From assembly GCF_900659615.1 (NCBI RefSeq), contig NZ_CAACUY010000041.1, positions 1 through 58,083 of the forward strand: DNA of 58,083 nt, given 5' to 3'. Positions 5,995 through 13,443 of this stretch are shown here, piece by piece. The notes beneath the pieces were generated by a model. The model saw only the letters and a program-made list of their open reading frames with translations. It ran no database searches and had not been told where the DNA came from. The DNA is from Actinomadura fibrosa (GTDB taxonomy: Bacteria > Actinomycetota > Actinomycetes > Streptosporangiales > Streptosporangiaceae). The position numbers were made by a program, and so were the translations under genes. Position 1 is the first letter of the stretch, and each line of letters starts with the position of its first letter.

Positions 5995-8498
5995 TCGGGA
6001 TCGCGCTGCGCACGCTGCGCTTCCACAAGGGCGGGTTCGCCGCCTCGTTCGCCGCGATGTTCCTCGGCGCGGTGATCGTCATCGGCTGCGGCGGGCTGCT
6101 GGAGTCGGGGATCCACCGGGCGGCACCGCCGCAGCGGCTGGGCGCCGCCCCGATCGTGGTGACCGGGGACCAGCGCTACCACGGCACCGCGAGTGACGAG
6201 GTCTTCCCCGAAAGGGTCCGGCTGGACGCGGGACTGGCGGGCGAGCTGGCGTCCGTGCCGGGCGTGGCCGGTGTGGCAGCCGACGTGTCGTTCCCGGTCA
6301 CGCTGCCCGGCGGCCGTCAGGTCACCGGGCACGGCTGGTCGTCTACCCGGCTCGGCCCGTCCACACTGACGCAGGGCTCGGCGCCGTCCGGAGACGGGCA
6401 GATCGCGCTGCCGGCAGGGCTCGGAATGCGTCCCGGCGAGACGGTCGAGGTCCTGGTTCACGGCGGCACCAAGCGCTACCAGGTGTCCGGCCTGGTCGGG
6501 GACGGCGCCTTCGTCTCGGACGCGGAAGCCGCGCGGCTCACCGGCCGCCCGAATCAGATCGACTCGCTCGGCCTGTTCACCGCCCCGGGAACGGACGTCG
6601 CGCAGGTGAAGCGGGCCGTCGCCAAGGCGGTCGACGGCCGGCAGGTCTCGGTGCTGACCGGCGACGAGCGGGGCCGCGCCGAGAACCCGGACGTCATGTC
6701 CGAAGGCGAGGACCTGATCCCCCTCGCCGCCGCGTTCGGCGGGCTGTCGGCGATGGTGACCGTGTTCGTGGTGGCCGCGACGCTGGGCCTGTCGATCCGC
6801 AGGCGGCAGCGGCAGACGGCGCTGCTGCGGGCCGTCGGCGCCACCCCCGGCCAGATCCGCCGCCTCCTCGTCGGCGAGACGCTGCTGCTCGCGGTGGCCG
6901 CCACCGCCCTGGCCTGCCTGCCCGGCCCGCACGCCGGGCGGTGGCTGCTCGCCGCGTTCGCCGAGGCCGGAGTCGTCCCGGACACCCTCGCCTACCGCGC
7001 CGGGAGCGTCCCGCTCATCGCCGGTGCGTGCACCGCGCTGCTCACCGCGCTCGGCGCCGCGTTCATCGCGGCCCACGCCGCGGCCCGCACCCGGCCCGTC
7101 GAGGCCCTGGCCGAGGCGTCCCTGGAGAAGCGCCGGTTCAGCAAGGTCCGCCTCGTCCTGGGGCTGGGGTTCGTGATCGGCGGCGCCGCGCTGGCGATGG
7201 GCACCATCGGGTCGGACGGCCCGGACGCGGCCGGAGTCGCCACCCCCGCCGCGATGGTGTGGACGGCCGGGTTCGCGCTGCTCGGACCGCTGCTGTCCAG
7301 GGCCGTCACGGCGGCACTGCGACGCCCGCTGCGCGCCGCGACCGGATACGCCGGCCACCTGGCCACCGAGAACGCCCGGGCCCGCACCGCCCGGCTGACC
7401 GGCGCGGTCCTGCCGGTCATGCTGGCCGCCGGTCTCGCGCTGGCGCTCGTCTACATGCAGACCACGCAGACGAAGGGGTCGCGTGAGGTGTTCGAGGACG
7501 GCCTGCGCGCCGACCTGGCGGTCACCTCACCCTCGGGCCTGGCACCGGACACGGTCGACCGGATCGCCCGCCAGCCCGGCGTCACCGCCGCTTCCGCGCA
7601 GGTCACCAGCACCGGCTACATCGAGCCCGCCGAACTCGCCGGGCCGCTCGTCCACAAGGGCGACGCGGGCGAGGACGCCCCGCAGCCGCCCACGATGTCG
7701 CTGCTCGGCGTCACCGCCGCCGGAGTGACCGCGACCACGGCGTTCCGCGCCACCAGCGGCGACCTGGGCGCCCTGGACGGCGCGACGGTCGCCCTGCCCG
7801 AGCGGTACGCCGCCCCGTACCGGATCGGCGACACGGTCCCGATGCGGCTCGGCGACGGCAGCCGCGCCGCCCTCAGGCTGGTCGCCACCGTCCGGTCCCG
7901 GCCCGGCTACGAGACCGCGCTCCTGCCCGCACGAACCCTCCTGCCCCACACCGACAGCGGGCTCGTCCCGCAGATCCTCGTGACCGCCGCCCCCGGCACC
8001 GACCGCGCCCAGCTCGCTCGCGCGCTCACCCAGAGCCAACCCGGCCTGCGCGTGATCGACCGCGGTGCGCTGTCGGCCCTGCGCGCCGACCAGGACGAGA
8101 CCCAGGCGTGGATGTCCTGGCTGGTCCTCGCCGTCGTCGTCGGCTACGCCGCGATCGCCCTGGTCAACGCCCAGATCGTCGCGACCGGCGAGCGGCGGCG
8201 CGAGTTCGGGCTGCTGCGGCTCGCCGGCGCCGCCCGCCGGCAGGTCCTGCACATGATGGCGGTGGAGGCCGTCCTGGTCACCGCGGCCGGGATCGCGGCG
8301 GGACTGCTGGTCGCCGCGGCGACCCTGGTGCCGCTGAGCCTGAGCGTCCTCGGCGGCCCCGTCCCGTACGGCTCCCCCTGGATCCTCGCCACAGTGATCA
8401 CCGCCGCACTCGCCCTCACCCTGGCCGCCACACTCCTGCCCACGCTGGCCCTGCTACGCGACCGCCCCGGCAGCGCGATCACAGGCACCCGGCAATAG
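5991..8498 (+). CDS. FtsX-like ABC transporter permease
   Basis: 835 residues starting at a GTG that overlaps the ATPase stop. Layout: N-terminal membrane segment (about 10-35), a large extracytoplasmic MacB-like domain, an FtsX domain with three membrane segments (about 240-365), two more hydrophobic segments, a second outer domain, and a final FtsX domain (about 715-830). The doubled FtsX arrangement is typical of actinobacterial MacB-like exporters of peptides, lipids or antibiotics. The substrate is not predictable. A palindrome at 5099 probably controls the pair. A strong hairpin follows the stop. Confidence 0.9.
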   Translation: MIGIALRTLRFHKGGFAASFAAMFLGAVIVIGCGGLLESGIHRAAPPQRLGAAPIVVTGDQRYHGTASDEVFPERVRLDAGLAGELASVPGVAGVAADVSFPVTLPGGRQVTGHGWSSTRLGPSTLTQGSAPSGDGQIALPAGLGMRPGETVEVLVHGGTKRYQVSGLVGDGAFVSDAEAARLTGRPNQIDSLGLFTAPGTDVAQVKRAVAKAVDGRQVSVLTGDERGRAENPDVMSEGEDLIPLAAAFGGLSAMVTVFVVAATLGLSIRRRQRQTALLRAVGATPGQIRRLLVGETLLLAVAATALACLPGPHAGRWLLAAFAEAGVVPDTLAYRAGSVPLIAGACTALLTALGAAFIAAHAAARTRPVEALAEASLEKRRFSKVRLVLGLGFVIGGAALAMGTIGSDGPDAAGVATPAAMVWTAGFALLGPLLSRAVTAALRRPLRAATGYAGHLATENARARTARLTGAVLPVMLAAGLALALVYMQTTQTKGSREVFEDGLRADLAVTSPSGLAPDTVDRIARQPGVTAASAQVTSTGYIEPAELAGPLVHKGDAGEDAPQPPTMSLLGVTAAGVTATTAFRATSGDLGALDGATVALPERYAAPYRIGDTVPMRLGDGSRAALRLVATVRSRPGYETALLPARTLLPHTDSGLVPQILVTAAPGTDRAQLARALTQSQPGLRVIDRGALSALRADQDETQAWMSWLVLAVVVGYAAIALVNAQIVATGERRREFGLLRLAGAARRQVLHMMAVEAVLVTAAGIAAGLLVAAATLVPLSLSVLGGPVPYGSPWILATVITAALALTLAATLLPTLALLRDRPGSAITGTRQ

Positions 8499-8513
8499 CC
8501 GCCGCACCCCGTC

Positions 8514-8543
8514 CGCCCGTACGGTCGCCGCACCGTACGGGCG
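8514..8543. terminator. Bidirectional terminator hairpin
   Basis: CGCCCGTACGGT and ACCGTACGGGCG form a perfect 12-bp stem with a 6-base loop. It lies 15 bases after the permease stop and 8 bases past the end of the leftward phosphotransferase pseudogene, serving both convergent units. Confidence 0.7.
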
Positions 8544-8551
8544 AACGGCCA

Positions 8552-9462
8552 TCAGCCACGAAGGTCGTCGACGAGCTCCTGGATACGCCCCCGCGCCCAA
8601 GCACCCCGTCCCGAGTCCGCTCCCGTGACCAGTGACAACAGCGCGGCAAGCCCCCACCCACGCCCCCTCGCCCAAGCCGCTTCGTCAGCACCCACCGCCG
8701 CGCGATAAACGTCCCTGGCACCGGCGGGGAAGACCAACCACGCGGCCAGCAGATCGCACGCCGGATCACCGACGGCGAGCGTCCCGAAGTCGATGACGGC
8801 GCTCAACCGCCCGTCCCGGACGAGCAGGTTGCCGACATCAAGATCCCCATGAACCCACACCGGCGGACGATCCCACGCTGGGCGTGCAAAGCCGCCTCCC
8901 AAACAGCGCTCACCGCACCGACGTCGATCCCGCCGTCCAGCGCCGCGATCGCCGGACGAACCCGCTCGTCCCTGGCCAGCGAGTCCGCGGGATCACCCAT
9001 GGGCACCCCGCGGAACGCGTTGCTCCACTCCGGAGGCGGACCACCGTCCGCGTCGATGCCGCGCAGCGCCACCACGAATCGCCCGAGATCCCGCGCTGCC
9101 GCTATCGGGTCGGCGATGCGCTCAGGCGTCGCGCGTTCCCCGTCCAGCCACCGGTAGATCGACCACGGGAACGGATAGCCCTCACCGGGCACACCCTTCG
9201 CGAGCGGTGCGGGGACGGGCAGCGGAAGATGCGGCGCCAGCCTCGGCAGCCATCGATGCTCCCGCTCGACCTGCCCCACCCACCGCTCGAACCGGGGCAG
9301 CCGCACCGACATGCGGTCGCCCAGCCGGTAGGTCGCGTTGTCCATGCCGGACGCGGGAACGGGCACGATCGGCAACCCCGCCCACTCCGGGAATTGCGCC
9401 GCCAGCAACCGCCGAACGAGGCCGACGTCCGTGCGGACCTCACCAGGACGCCGCTCCGTCAC
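8552..9462 (-). pseudogene. Aminoglycoside phosphotransferase-family gene with frameshift
   Basis: Two overlapping minus-strand frames together make one APH/choline-kinase-like protein. The first (GTG 9462, GGGAG 6 bases upstream) carries the N-lobe to AVWEAALHA. The second carries AWDRPPVWVHGDLDVGN, the catalytic Brenner loop, then the metal-binding VIDFGTLAVGDPACDL and the C-terminus to 8552. The frames would join if one C were added in the run near 8884-8890 (HA-PAWDRPP). A single-base deletion or a sequencing error explains the break. As read, the product lacks its catalytic loop. Confidence 0.75.
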
Positions 9463-9540
9463 AGGGCACTCCCGAGCTGGCTGGCTGTTGCGGGCCCCTC
9501 ATCTCACCGAGCCGGGCGGCGGCGCGTCCAACCGTTTAAA

Positions 9541-9740
9541 CAGCGCGAGGCCCCGGCGACGGATCGCCGGGGCCTCGCGTACGTAGTGGTCGATGTGTGG
9601 GTCGCCTCTCGGCGAGTGGCACAACGCGGCTCCAGCCGAACGGTATTCCGCGAAGGCAATAGGTGAGGCCCGGGGACACCAGGCACACCGACCATCACAT
9701 GTAACCACCACCCCACCCCCAGCATTCCCGCCCGCCAAGA
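9541..9740 (-). repeat. Hairpin-bearing repeat, copy 1 (full length)
   Basis: About 200 bp; the best-conserved 172 bp differ from copy 2 (11228-11425) at only six positions. In minus-strand orientation it starts at 9740, lies just after the HxlR gene stop (9802), and ends with a 16-bp hairpin (9544-9579) followed by CTGTTTAAAC. In between are a GAGA-loop hairpin (TCGCC-GAGA-GGCGA) and CGGC-TGGA-GCCG. It contains ORFs on both strands, but five of the six differences change the amino acid in the best minus frame, so it is probably not coding. Confidence 0.8.
9544..9579 (-). terminator. Terminal hairpin of repeat copy 1
   Basis: A perfect 16-bp stem with the four-base loop CGGA. On the minus strand it is followed by CTGTTT, so it can end leftward transcripts from HxlR and also those of the APH gene region read the other way. 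Confidence 0.6.
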
Positions 9741-9801
9741 CATCGGCGGAGACAGGCGGCGCACATGGCGACCGGGCCGATGCACGCGGACGCGAACCTG
9801 G

Positions 9802-10221
9802 TCAGCTGGGGCCGGTGGTGTCGCCATGGTCGGCGTCCCAGCGGGCGCGGGCGTCGACGAGTGCGTCCTTGTGGTCGCGGGACCAGTCGGCGAGATGCTG
9901 GATAACGTCGGCGAAGGTGCGTCCCATCGAGGTGAGCCGATAGTCGGTCTGCGGTGGGATGGTCGGATAGGCGGTCCGTTCGACGAGACCGTCCCGGCAG
10001 AGCCGCTTGGTCGTCAGCGTCAGCATCCGCTGGGAGATCCCGGGGACGGCCCGCTCCAGCTCGCGGAACCGGCGCACGCCCTTCGACAGTTCCACGACGA
10101 CCAGGACCGACCACCGGTCACCGAGCCGGTCGAGCACCTCCCGGATGCCGCAGTCGTCGTCGCCGCAGGGACCGAGGGCCGCGTCCGCCTGGGAACTCAC
10201 ATCGGTGTTCGTCACTGACAT
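9802..10221 (-). CDS. HxlR-family transcriptional regulator
   Basis: 139 residues, normal for the family. The winged helix is clear: DRWSVLVVVELSKGVRRFRELERAV (about 35-60), ISQRMLTLTTKRLCRDGLVERTAY, then TDYRLTSMGRT. Cys19 and Cys24 in the N-terminus (CGDDDCGI) could act as a thiol sensor, as in HypR/YodB-type HxlR proteins; this is inference. ATG 10221 has an excellent AAGGAGG. It is divergent from an NmrA-like reductase, the usual partner of such electrophile- or quinone-sensing regulators. The pair is bracketed by two direct repeat copies. Confidence 0.92.
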   Translation of the reverse strand: MSVTNTDVSSQADAALGPCGDDDCGIREVLDRLGDRWSVLVVVELSKGVRRFRELERAVPGISQRMLTLTTKRLCRDGLVERTAYPTIPPQTDYRLTSMGRTFADVIQHLADWSRDHKDALVDARARWDADHGDTTGPS

Positions 10222-10301
10222 CGAAATGCCTCCTTACCGCGCCGGCGATTCGCCCGGATGCTTGGTTTCCGCCCGCATCGCTCAACGTAGGAAGTGGTTC
10301 G

Positions 10302-11225
10302 ATGATTCTCGTGACCGGCGTCTCCGGGGCGCTCGGCGGTCTGATCCTGGACGGTCTGTCCGCGATTCACGGCCTGGAAGTGGCAGCAGGCACTCGCTCC
10401 GGTGACGGGAGAACGGCGCGCCGCATCGACTTCGACGCGCCCGCCGACCTGGCCGACGGCTTCCATGGCGTGGACGTCCTGGTCTTCGTCTCCGCCGGAT
10501 ACGCCGAGGACGACGTGGTCCTGGCCCGTCATGGCGCGGTGGTCGACGCGGCGGCCGCGGCGGGCGTCCGGCATGTCATCTACACGAGCCTGGCCGGCTC
10601 GGCCGACCTGACGACTCTCGCCCTCGCGCACCGCTGGACGGAGGAACGCCTGACCGCGGCCCCGTTCGACGTGACGATCCTGCGCAACGGCCTGTACGCC
10701 GAAGTGCCCGTGGGACTGGCCATGGTGGGTGCCGCCTCCGCCGCCGAGACCGGTGTCTTCGCCGCGGCGCTCGGACAGGGCCGAGTGTCCGTGGTCGCCA
10801 GGGAGGACCTGGCGGACGTGGCCGTCCGTGTCGCAGCCGAGACGCAGGAGCATCTCGCCGCGAACAGGCGCAGTCCTCACGCCGCCAGGACATATGAGCT
10901 GGAGGGCGTCACCGCTGTCGGCGGCCACGACATCGCCGAGGTGCTCACCGAAACGCTCGGCCGCCCGGTCCGCTACCGTCCGGTCGCACTCGGCGAGGCA
11001 CGGAAAGAACTGGAGGGCTTCGGCCTTGAGCCCTACCAGGCCATGCACACGCTCTCGCTGTTCTCCAACATCGGCGCAGGCCGCCTGCAAGCCCGGGCCA
11101 CGGACCTGAACGACCTGCTGGAGAAGGAACCTCGGCCCGTCCGGGACCTCTTCGTCAGAGCCGTCGAGGCGGGCGGGTACCAGTCCCAGTCGGTCAATGC
11201 CCGGCAGGCCCCGCGGTCAGGTTAG
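10302..11225 (+). CDS. NmrA-like NAD(P)H-binding oxidoreductase
   Basis: 307 residues. Atypical SDR with GVSGALG at 6-12 binding NAD(P), an FVSAGYAEDD segment, and VIYTSLAG near residue 88. No YxxxK pair is visible, so it is the quinone-reductase/NmrA type. AGGAAG sits just ahead of the ATG. It is divergent from the HxlR regulator 80 bases away and probably protects against quinones or electrophiles (inference from this common pairing). Its stop lies 3 bases before repeat copy 2. Confidence 0.87.
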   Translation: MILVTGVSGALGGLILDGLSAIHGLEVAAGTRSGDGRTARRIDFDAPADLADGFHGVDVLVFVSAGYAEDDVVLARHGAVVDAAAAAGVRHVIYTSLAGSADLTTLALAHRWTEERLTAAPFDVTILRNGLYAEVPVGLAMVGAASAAETGVFAAALGQGRVSVVAREDLADVAVRVAAETQEHLAANRRSPHAARTYELEGVTAVGGHDIAEVLTETLGRPVRYRPVALGEARKELEGFGLEPYQAMHTLSLFSNIGAGRLQARATDLNDLLEKEPRPVRDLFVRAVEAGGYQSQSVNARQAPRSG

Positions 11226-11227
11226 AC

Positions 11228-11425
11228 AGCGCGAGGCCCCGGCGACGGATCGCCGGGGCCTCGCATACGTAGTGGCCGATGTGCGGGTCGCCTCTCGGCG
11301 AGTGGCACAACACGGCTCCAGCCAAACGGTATTCCGCGAAGGCAAAAGGTGAGGCCCGGGGACACCAGGCACACCGACCATCACATGTAACCACCACCCC
11401 CGCCCTGACATTCCCGTCCACCAAG
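11228..11425 (-). repeat. Hairpin-bearing repeat, copy 2 (full length)
   Basis: Near-identical to copy 1 and in the same orientation. In minus orientation it begins 3 bases after the hydrolase stop (11429) and ends with the 15-bp hairpin at 11231-11264 followed by GCTGTCTAACC. With copy 1 it forms direct repeats around the HxlR/NmrA pair. Confidence 0.8.
11231..11264 (-). terminator. Terminal hairpin of repeat copy 2
   Basis: A perfect 15-bp stem with loop CGGA, placed to end the leftward hydrolase transcript and also directly after the rightward NmrA stop at 11225. Confidence 0.6.
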
Positions 11426-11428
11426 GCG

Positions 11429-12274
11429 CTATCCGAGCGTGAGCATTGCCTCCGCGACCTCGGCGACCGCCGTATCGGGGATCGCGGTGGCGGCCTCCGG
11501 GAGGACGAGCAGCCGTGCCCCGGGGATCTCGCGCGCGATCGCCTCGCCGTTGCCGACGGGGAAGAACGGGTCACGGCGACCGTGGACGACGAGCGTGGGG
11601 ACCCCGATGTCCGGCAGGCGCTCCCGCCACCTGGGCGTGCAGTCGAGTTTGGAGAACACCATGCCCAGCTGGTTGGCCATCTGGACCGGAGGTGCGGTAC
11701 CGGGCGTGCGGTCCCAGATGCGCGCCGCGGTCGCGCGAGCGGCGGCCGGGTCGTCGCCGAAGATCTCCGCCCCGGCGGCGGCGAACTCCGCGACCGCCTC
11801 GCGGTCGGCCCAGTCGGGCATCGGACGCGCGAACAACCGGCCCATCGTCGCCTGGTCATGGTCGGGAAGGTCATCGTCCGTCGGGCCAGGGGCGACCGCG
11901 CGGGTGCCGACCAGGGTGAGCGCCGAGAACGCATCCGGACGGTCGAGCACGGCCACCTGGGCGACCATCCCGCCGACGCCGATGCCCGCGAGGTGCGCGG
12001 GTCCCCCGCCGAGCGCGTCGACGAGGGCCACCGCGTCGGCGGCGAGGTCGCGCAGCGTGTAGGCGGGCGCCTCCGGGTCCACCGTCGTCGACTCCCCGCT
12101 GTCGCGCAGGTCGTAGCGCACCGCACGGCGCCCGCCCGCAGCGAGGCGCTCGCAGAGCGCGTCGGGCCAGGAGAGCATGGTCGTCCCACCCGCGAGCAGG
12201 ACGAGCGGCGCGCCGTCGTCACCGAACGACTCGATGCCCAGAGTGATCCCGTGCGCTGTGGTCAGGTGATTCAT
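11429..12274 (-). CDS. Alpha/beta-hydrolase-fold protein lacking catalytic Ser and His
   Basis: 281 residues with the fold and order of the alpha/beta hydrolase family (LVLLAGGTTMLSWP oxyanion region, RYDLRDSGES, VHGRRDPFFP). The nucleophile elbow, normally GxSxG, reads GIGVG at residues 97-101, so the nucleophile position is Gly99. The catalytic histidine position in the usual GHxxP segment reads TAIP, so it is Thr263. The acid Asp235 is kept. Both losses together indicate a non-hydrolytic protein, perhaps a binding protein or sensor. The reading frame is intact, so it is not simply decayed. It is a single gene, followed by repeat copy 2. Confidence 0.85.
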   Translation of the reverse strand: MNHLTTAHGITLGIESFGDDGAPLVLLAGGTTMLSWPDALCERLAAGGRRAVRYDLRDSGESTTVDPEAPAYTLRDLAADAVALVDALGGGPAHLAGIGVGGMVAQVAVLDRPDAFSALTLVGTRAVAPGPTDDDLPDHDQATMGRLFARPMPDWADREAVAEFAAAGAEIFGDDPAAARATAARIWDRTPGTAPPVQMANQLGMVFSKLDCTPRWRERLPDIGVPTLVVHGRRDPFFPVGNGEAIAREIPGARLLVLPEAATAIPDTAVAEVAEAMLTLG

Positions 12275-12351
12275 GCCAGGGCAGACCCGATCAGCCGTCC
12301 AAACTCATCGCCCACGCTGATGGGCGCGGACGTTACGACGTCGATCAGGTA

Positions 12352-12388
12352 GCGCGAAGCCCCGGCGACGGATCGCCAGGGCTTCGCA
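12352..12388 (-). repeat. Hairpin-bearing repeat, copy 3 (internally deleted)
   Basis: Retains the terminal hairpin (15-bp arms, loop CGGA, one mismatch). In minus orientation it also keeps the first bases of the full repeat (GGGGTGGTG) joined directly to the hairpin, as if about 130 bp had been lost. One stem pair differs from copies 1 and 2 on both sides (GAGG to GAAG with CCTC to CTTC), keeping the pairing. It lies downstream of the leftward DHFR-like gene. Confidence 0.65.
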
Positions 12389-12432
12389 CCACCCCGCCCC
12401 AGCGCGGTGCGAACGGGGCTGGTTTCGGCCGA

Positions 12433-13008
12433 TCAGCCGTGCCGGGTCGGCCGATAGGTCAGCACCTGCGTGTGGCCGTCGAACGTCCGGGCCTGGAGCA
12501 GTTCGAGGTCGAAGTCGTCGGCACCGTCGAAGACCCGGTCCACGCCGGTCGCCCCGGAGATCACCGGGAAGATCGTCACCTCGATGGCGTCGACCAGACC
12601 GGCGTTCAGCAGCGTCCGGTTGAGCGCCAGGCTGCCGTGCGAGCGCAGCGGCACATTGGACTCGGCCTTGAGCCGGGCGACCACCTCGACCGGGTCGCCG
12701 GACTCGATCGTCGCGTCCGGCCAGTCGAGCGGCTCGGTCAGCCGGCTGGACAGCACCGTGACCGGGGAGTCGAACATGCGCGTGATCCACTCGTCGAACC
12801 CGCTGCGGTCGAAGCCCGGGGCGAGGAACGGCGCGTTGGAGGAGTAGGTCTTCGCTCCCAGCACCATGCGCAGCGGGTCGCGGTAGGCGGCGGCGCGGTG
12901 GGCGAGGAACTCGGGACCCTGCTTGCCCCAGTAGCCGCCCCAGTCGCCCTCGTGGTTGGCGTAGCCGTCGAGCGTGGAGAAGATGTCGAAGGTGTAGGTG
13001 GCGCTCAT
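12433..13008 (-). CDS. Dihydrofolate reductase-family protein (RibD C-terminal type)
   Basis: 191 residues. The RibD C-terminal/DHFR-like fold binds NADPH. Motifs: TFDIFSTLDGYAN at the N-terminus, MVLGAKTY near residue 49, SHGSLALNRTLL (nucleotide-binding Gly segment) near 124, EVTIFPVISG near 146. Members are poorly characterised reductases; true folate reduction is not implied. Start 13008 has AGGAG 7 bases upstream; a longer frame to 13092 has no support. A 7-13-7 inverted repeat lies upstream. Confidence 0.88.
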   Translation of the reverse strand: MSATYTFDIFSTLDGYANHEGDWGGYWGKQGPEFLAHRAAAYRDPLRMVLGAKTYSSNAPFLAPGFDRSGFDEWITRMFDSPVTVLSSRLTEPLDWPDATIESGDPVEVVARLKAESNVPLRSHGSLALNRTLLNAGLVDAIEVTIFPVISGATGVDRVFDGADDFDLELLQARTFDGHTQVLTYRPTRHG

Positions 13009-13095
13009 GATGACTCCTGCGGGACGAGGTTCGTGCCGCCCTTGCGGCGGCCTCACCCCTGCTACGAACACCACCGCCCCAACCCGACACATCTC

Positions 13096-13122
13096 CCAGA
13101 AGTTCTTTCAGGAACCTTCTGG
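13096..13122. promoter_or_regulatory. Operator-like inverted repeat upstream of DHFR-like gene
   Basis: CCAGAAG (13096-13102) and CTTCTGG (13116-13122) are perfect inverted arms, 13 bases apart, about 90 bases ahead of the start at 13008. No dedicated regulator gene adjoins it. Confidence 0.35.
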
Positions 13123-13160
13123 ACGCCATGGACGCGGATGTCGGGCTACCCCGCGCACAG

Positions 13161-13217
13161 ACAGCGCGAGACCCGGCGACGGCTCGCCGACGCCTCGCGT
13201 ACATAGCGGCCGACGTC
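13161..13217 (-). repeat. Hairpin-bearing repeat, copy 4 (degenerate)
   Basis: In minus orientation it shares about 25 bases ahead of the hairpin with copy 1 (ending CTA-GTACGCGAGG) and the following CGCTGTCTG tail, but its stem has several mismatches. It lies 23 bases downstream of the DUF397 stop, again at the 3-prime end of a leftward unit. Confidence 0.5.
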
Positions 13218-13239
13218 CTTGAGGGAAGACGTTCCGCCC

Positions 13240-13443
13240 TTACCCAGCGTCCTTCAGCCTCGCGAGCAGCGCATCCCAGTCCCGCGCACTCAACCAAAGC
13301 CGCCCGCCCTGGGGATCTGTGGAATCCCGGACGCCCACCGTTCCTGGCAGCGCGGCCACCTCCACACACTGGTGCTCCCCATGAGTGCCGCTGTAGCTGC
13401 TCTTACGCCATTGCTCCACGGGAATCGTCGTCGTTGCTGACAT
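13240..13443 (-). CDS. DUF397 domain protein
   Basis: 67 residues. The DUF397 signature is visible: EQWRKSSYSG near residue 10, CVEVA, VRDSTDPQGGRLWLSARDWDALLARLK. These small proteins accompany WhiJ-like XRE regulators in actinobacteria and are thought to modulate them. GAGGAG is placed best for ATG 13443; ATG 13446 is a neighbour. It overlaps the 3-prime end of the XRE gene by 41 bases, so translation is coupled. Confidence 0.88.
   Translation of the reverse strand: MSATTTIPVEQWRKSSYSGTHGEHQCVEVAALPGTVGVRDSTDPQGGRLWLSARDWDALLARLKDAG

Noticed and set aside
4626..7358. 910-residue minus-strand frame over the ABC exporter
   Set aside because: It covers Walker and signature motifs of the real plus-strand genes and has no recognisable sequence of its own.
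9499..9738. Small Cys-containing protein (C-x3-C-x2-C) encoded in repeat copies 1 and 2, minus strand
   Set aside because: Of six base differences between the copies, five change the amino acid in this frame. That is not how a conserved protein diverges; the element looks non-coding.
9541..11425. Insertion sequence or transposon ends
   Set aside because: The two copies are direct, have no terminal inverted repeats or target duplications that I can see, and enclose no transposase.
9541..13217. Integron-type cassette array with attC-like sites
   Set aside because: Repeats punctuate genes in one orientation, but there is no integrase, the hairpins are near-perfect rather than attC-like, and the R-box core is absent.
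12998..13222. Short plus-strand ORFs between DHFR-like gene and DUF397
   Set aside because: They lie across an operator-like repeat and repeat copy 4, lack ribosome sites and have no protein-like composition.
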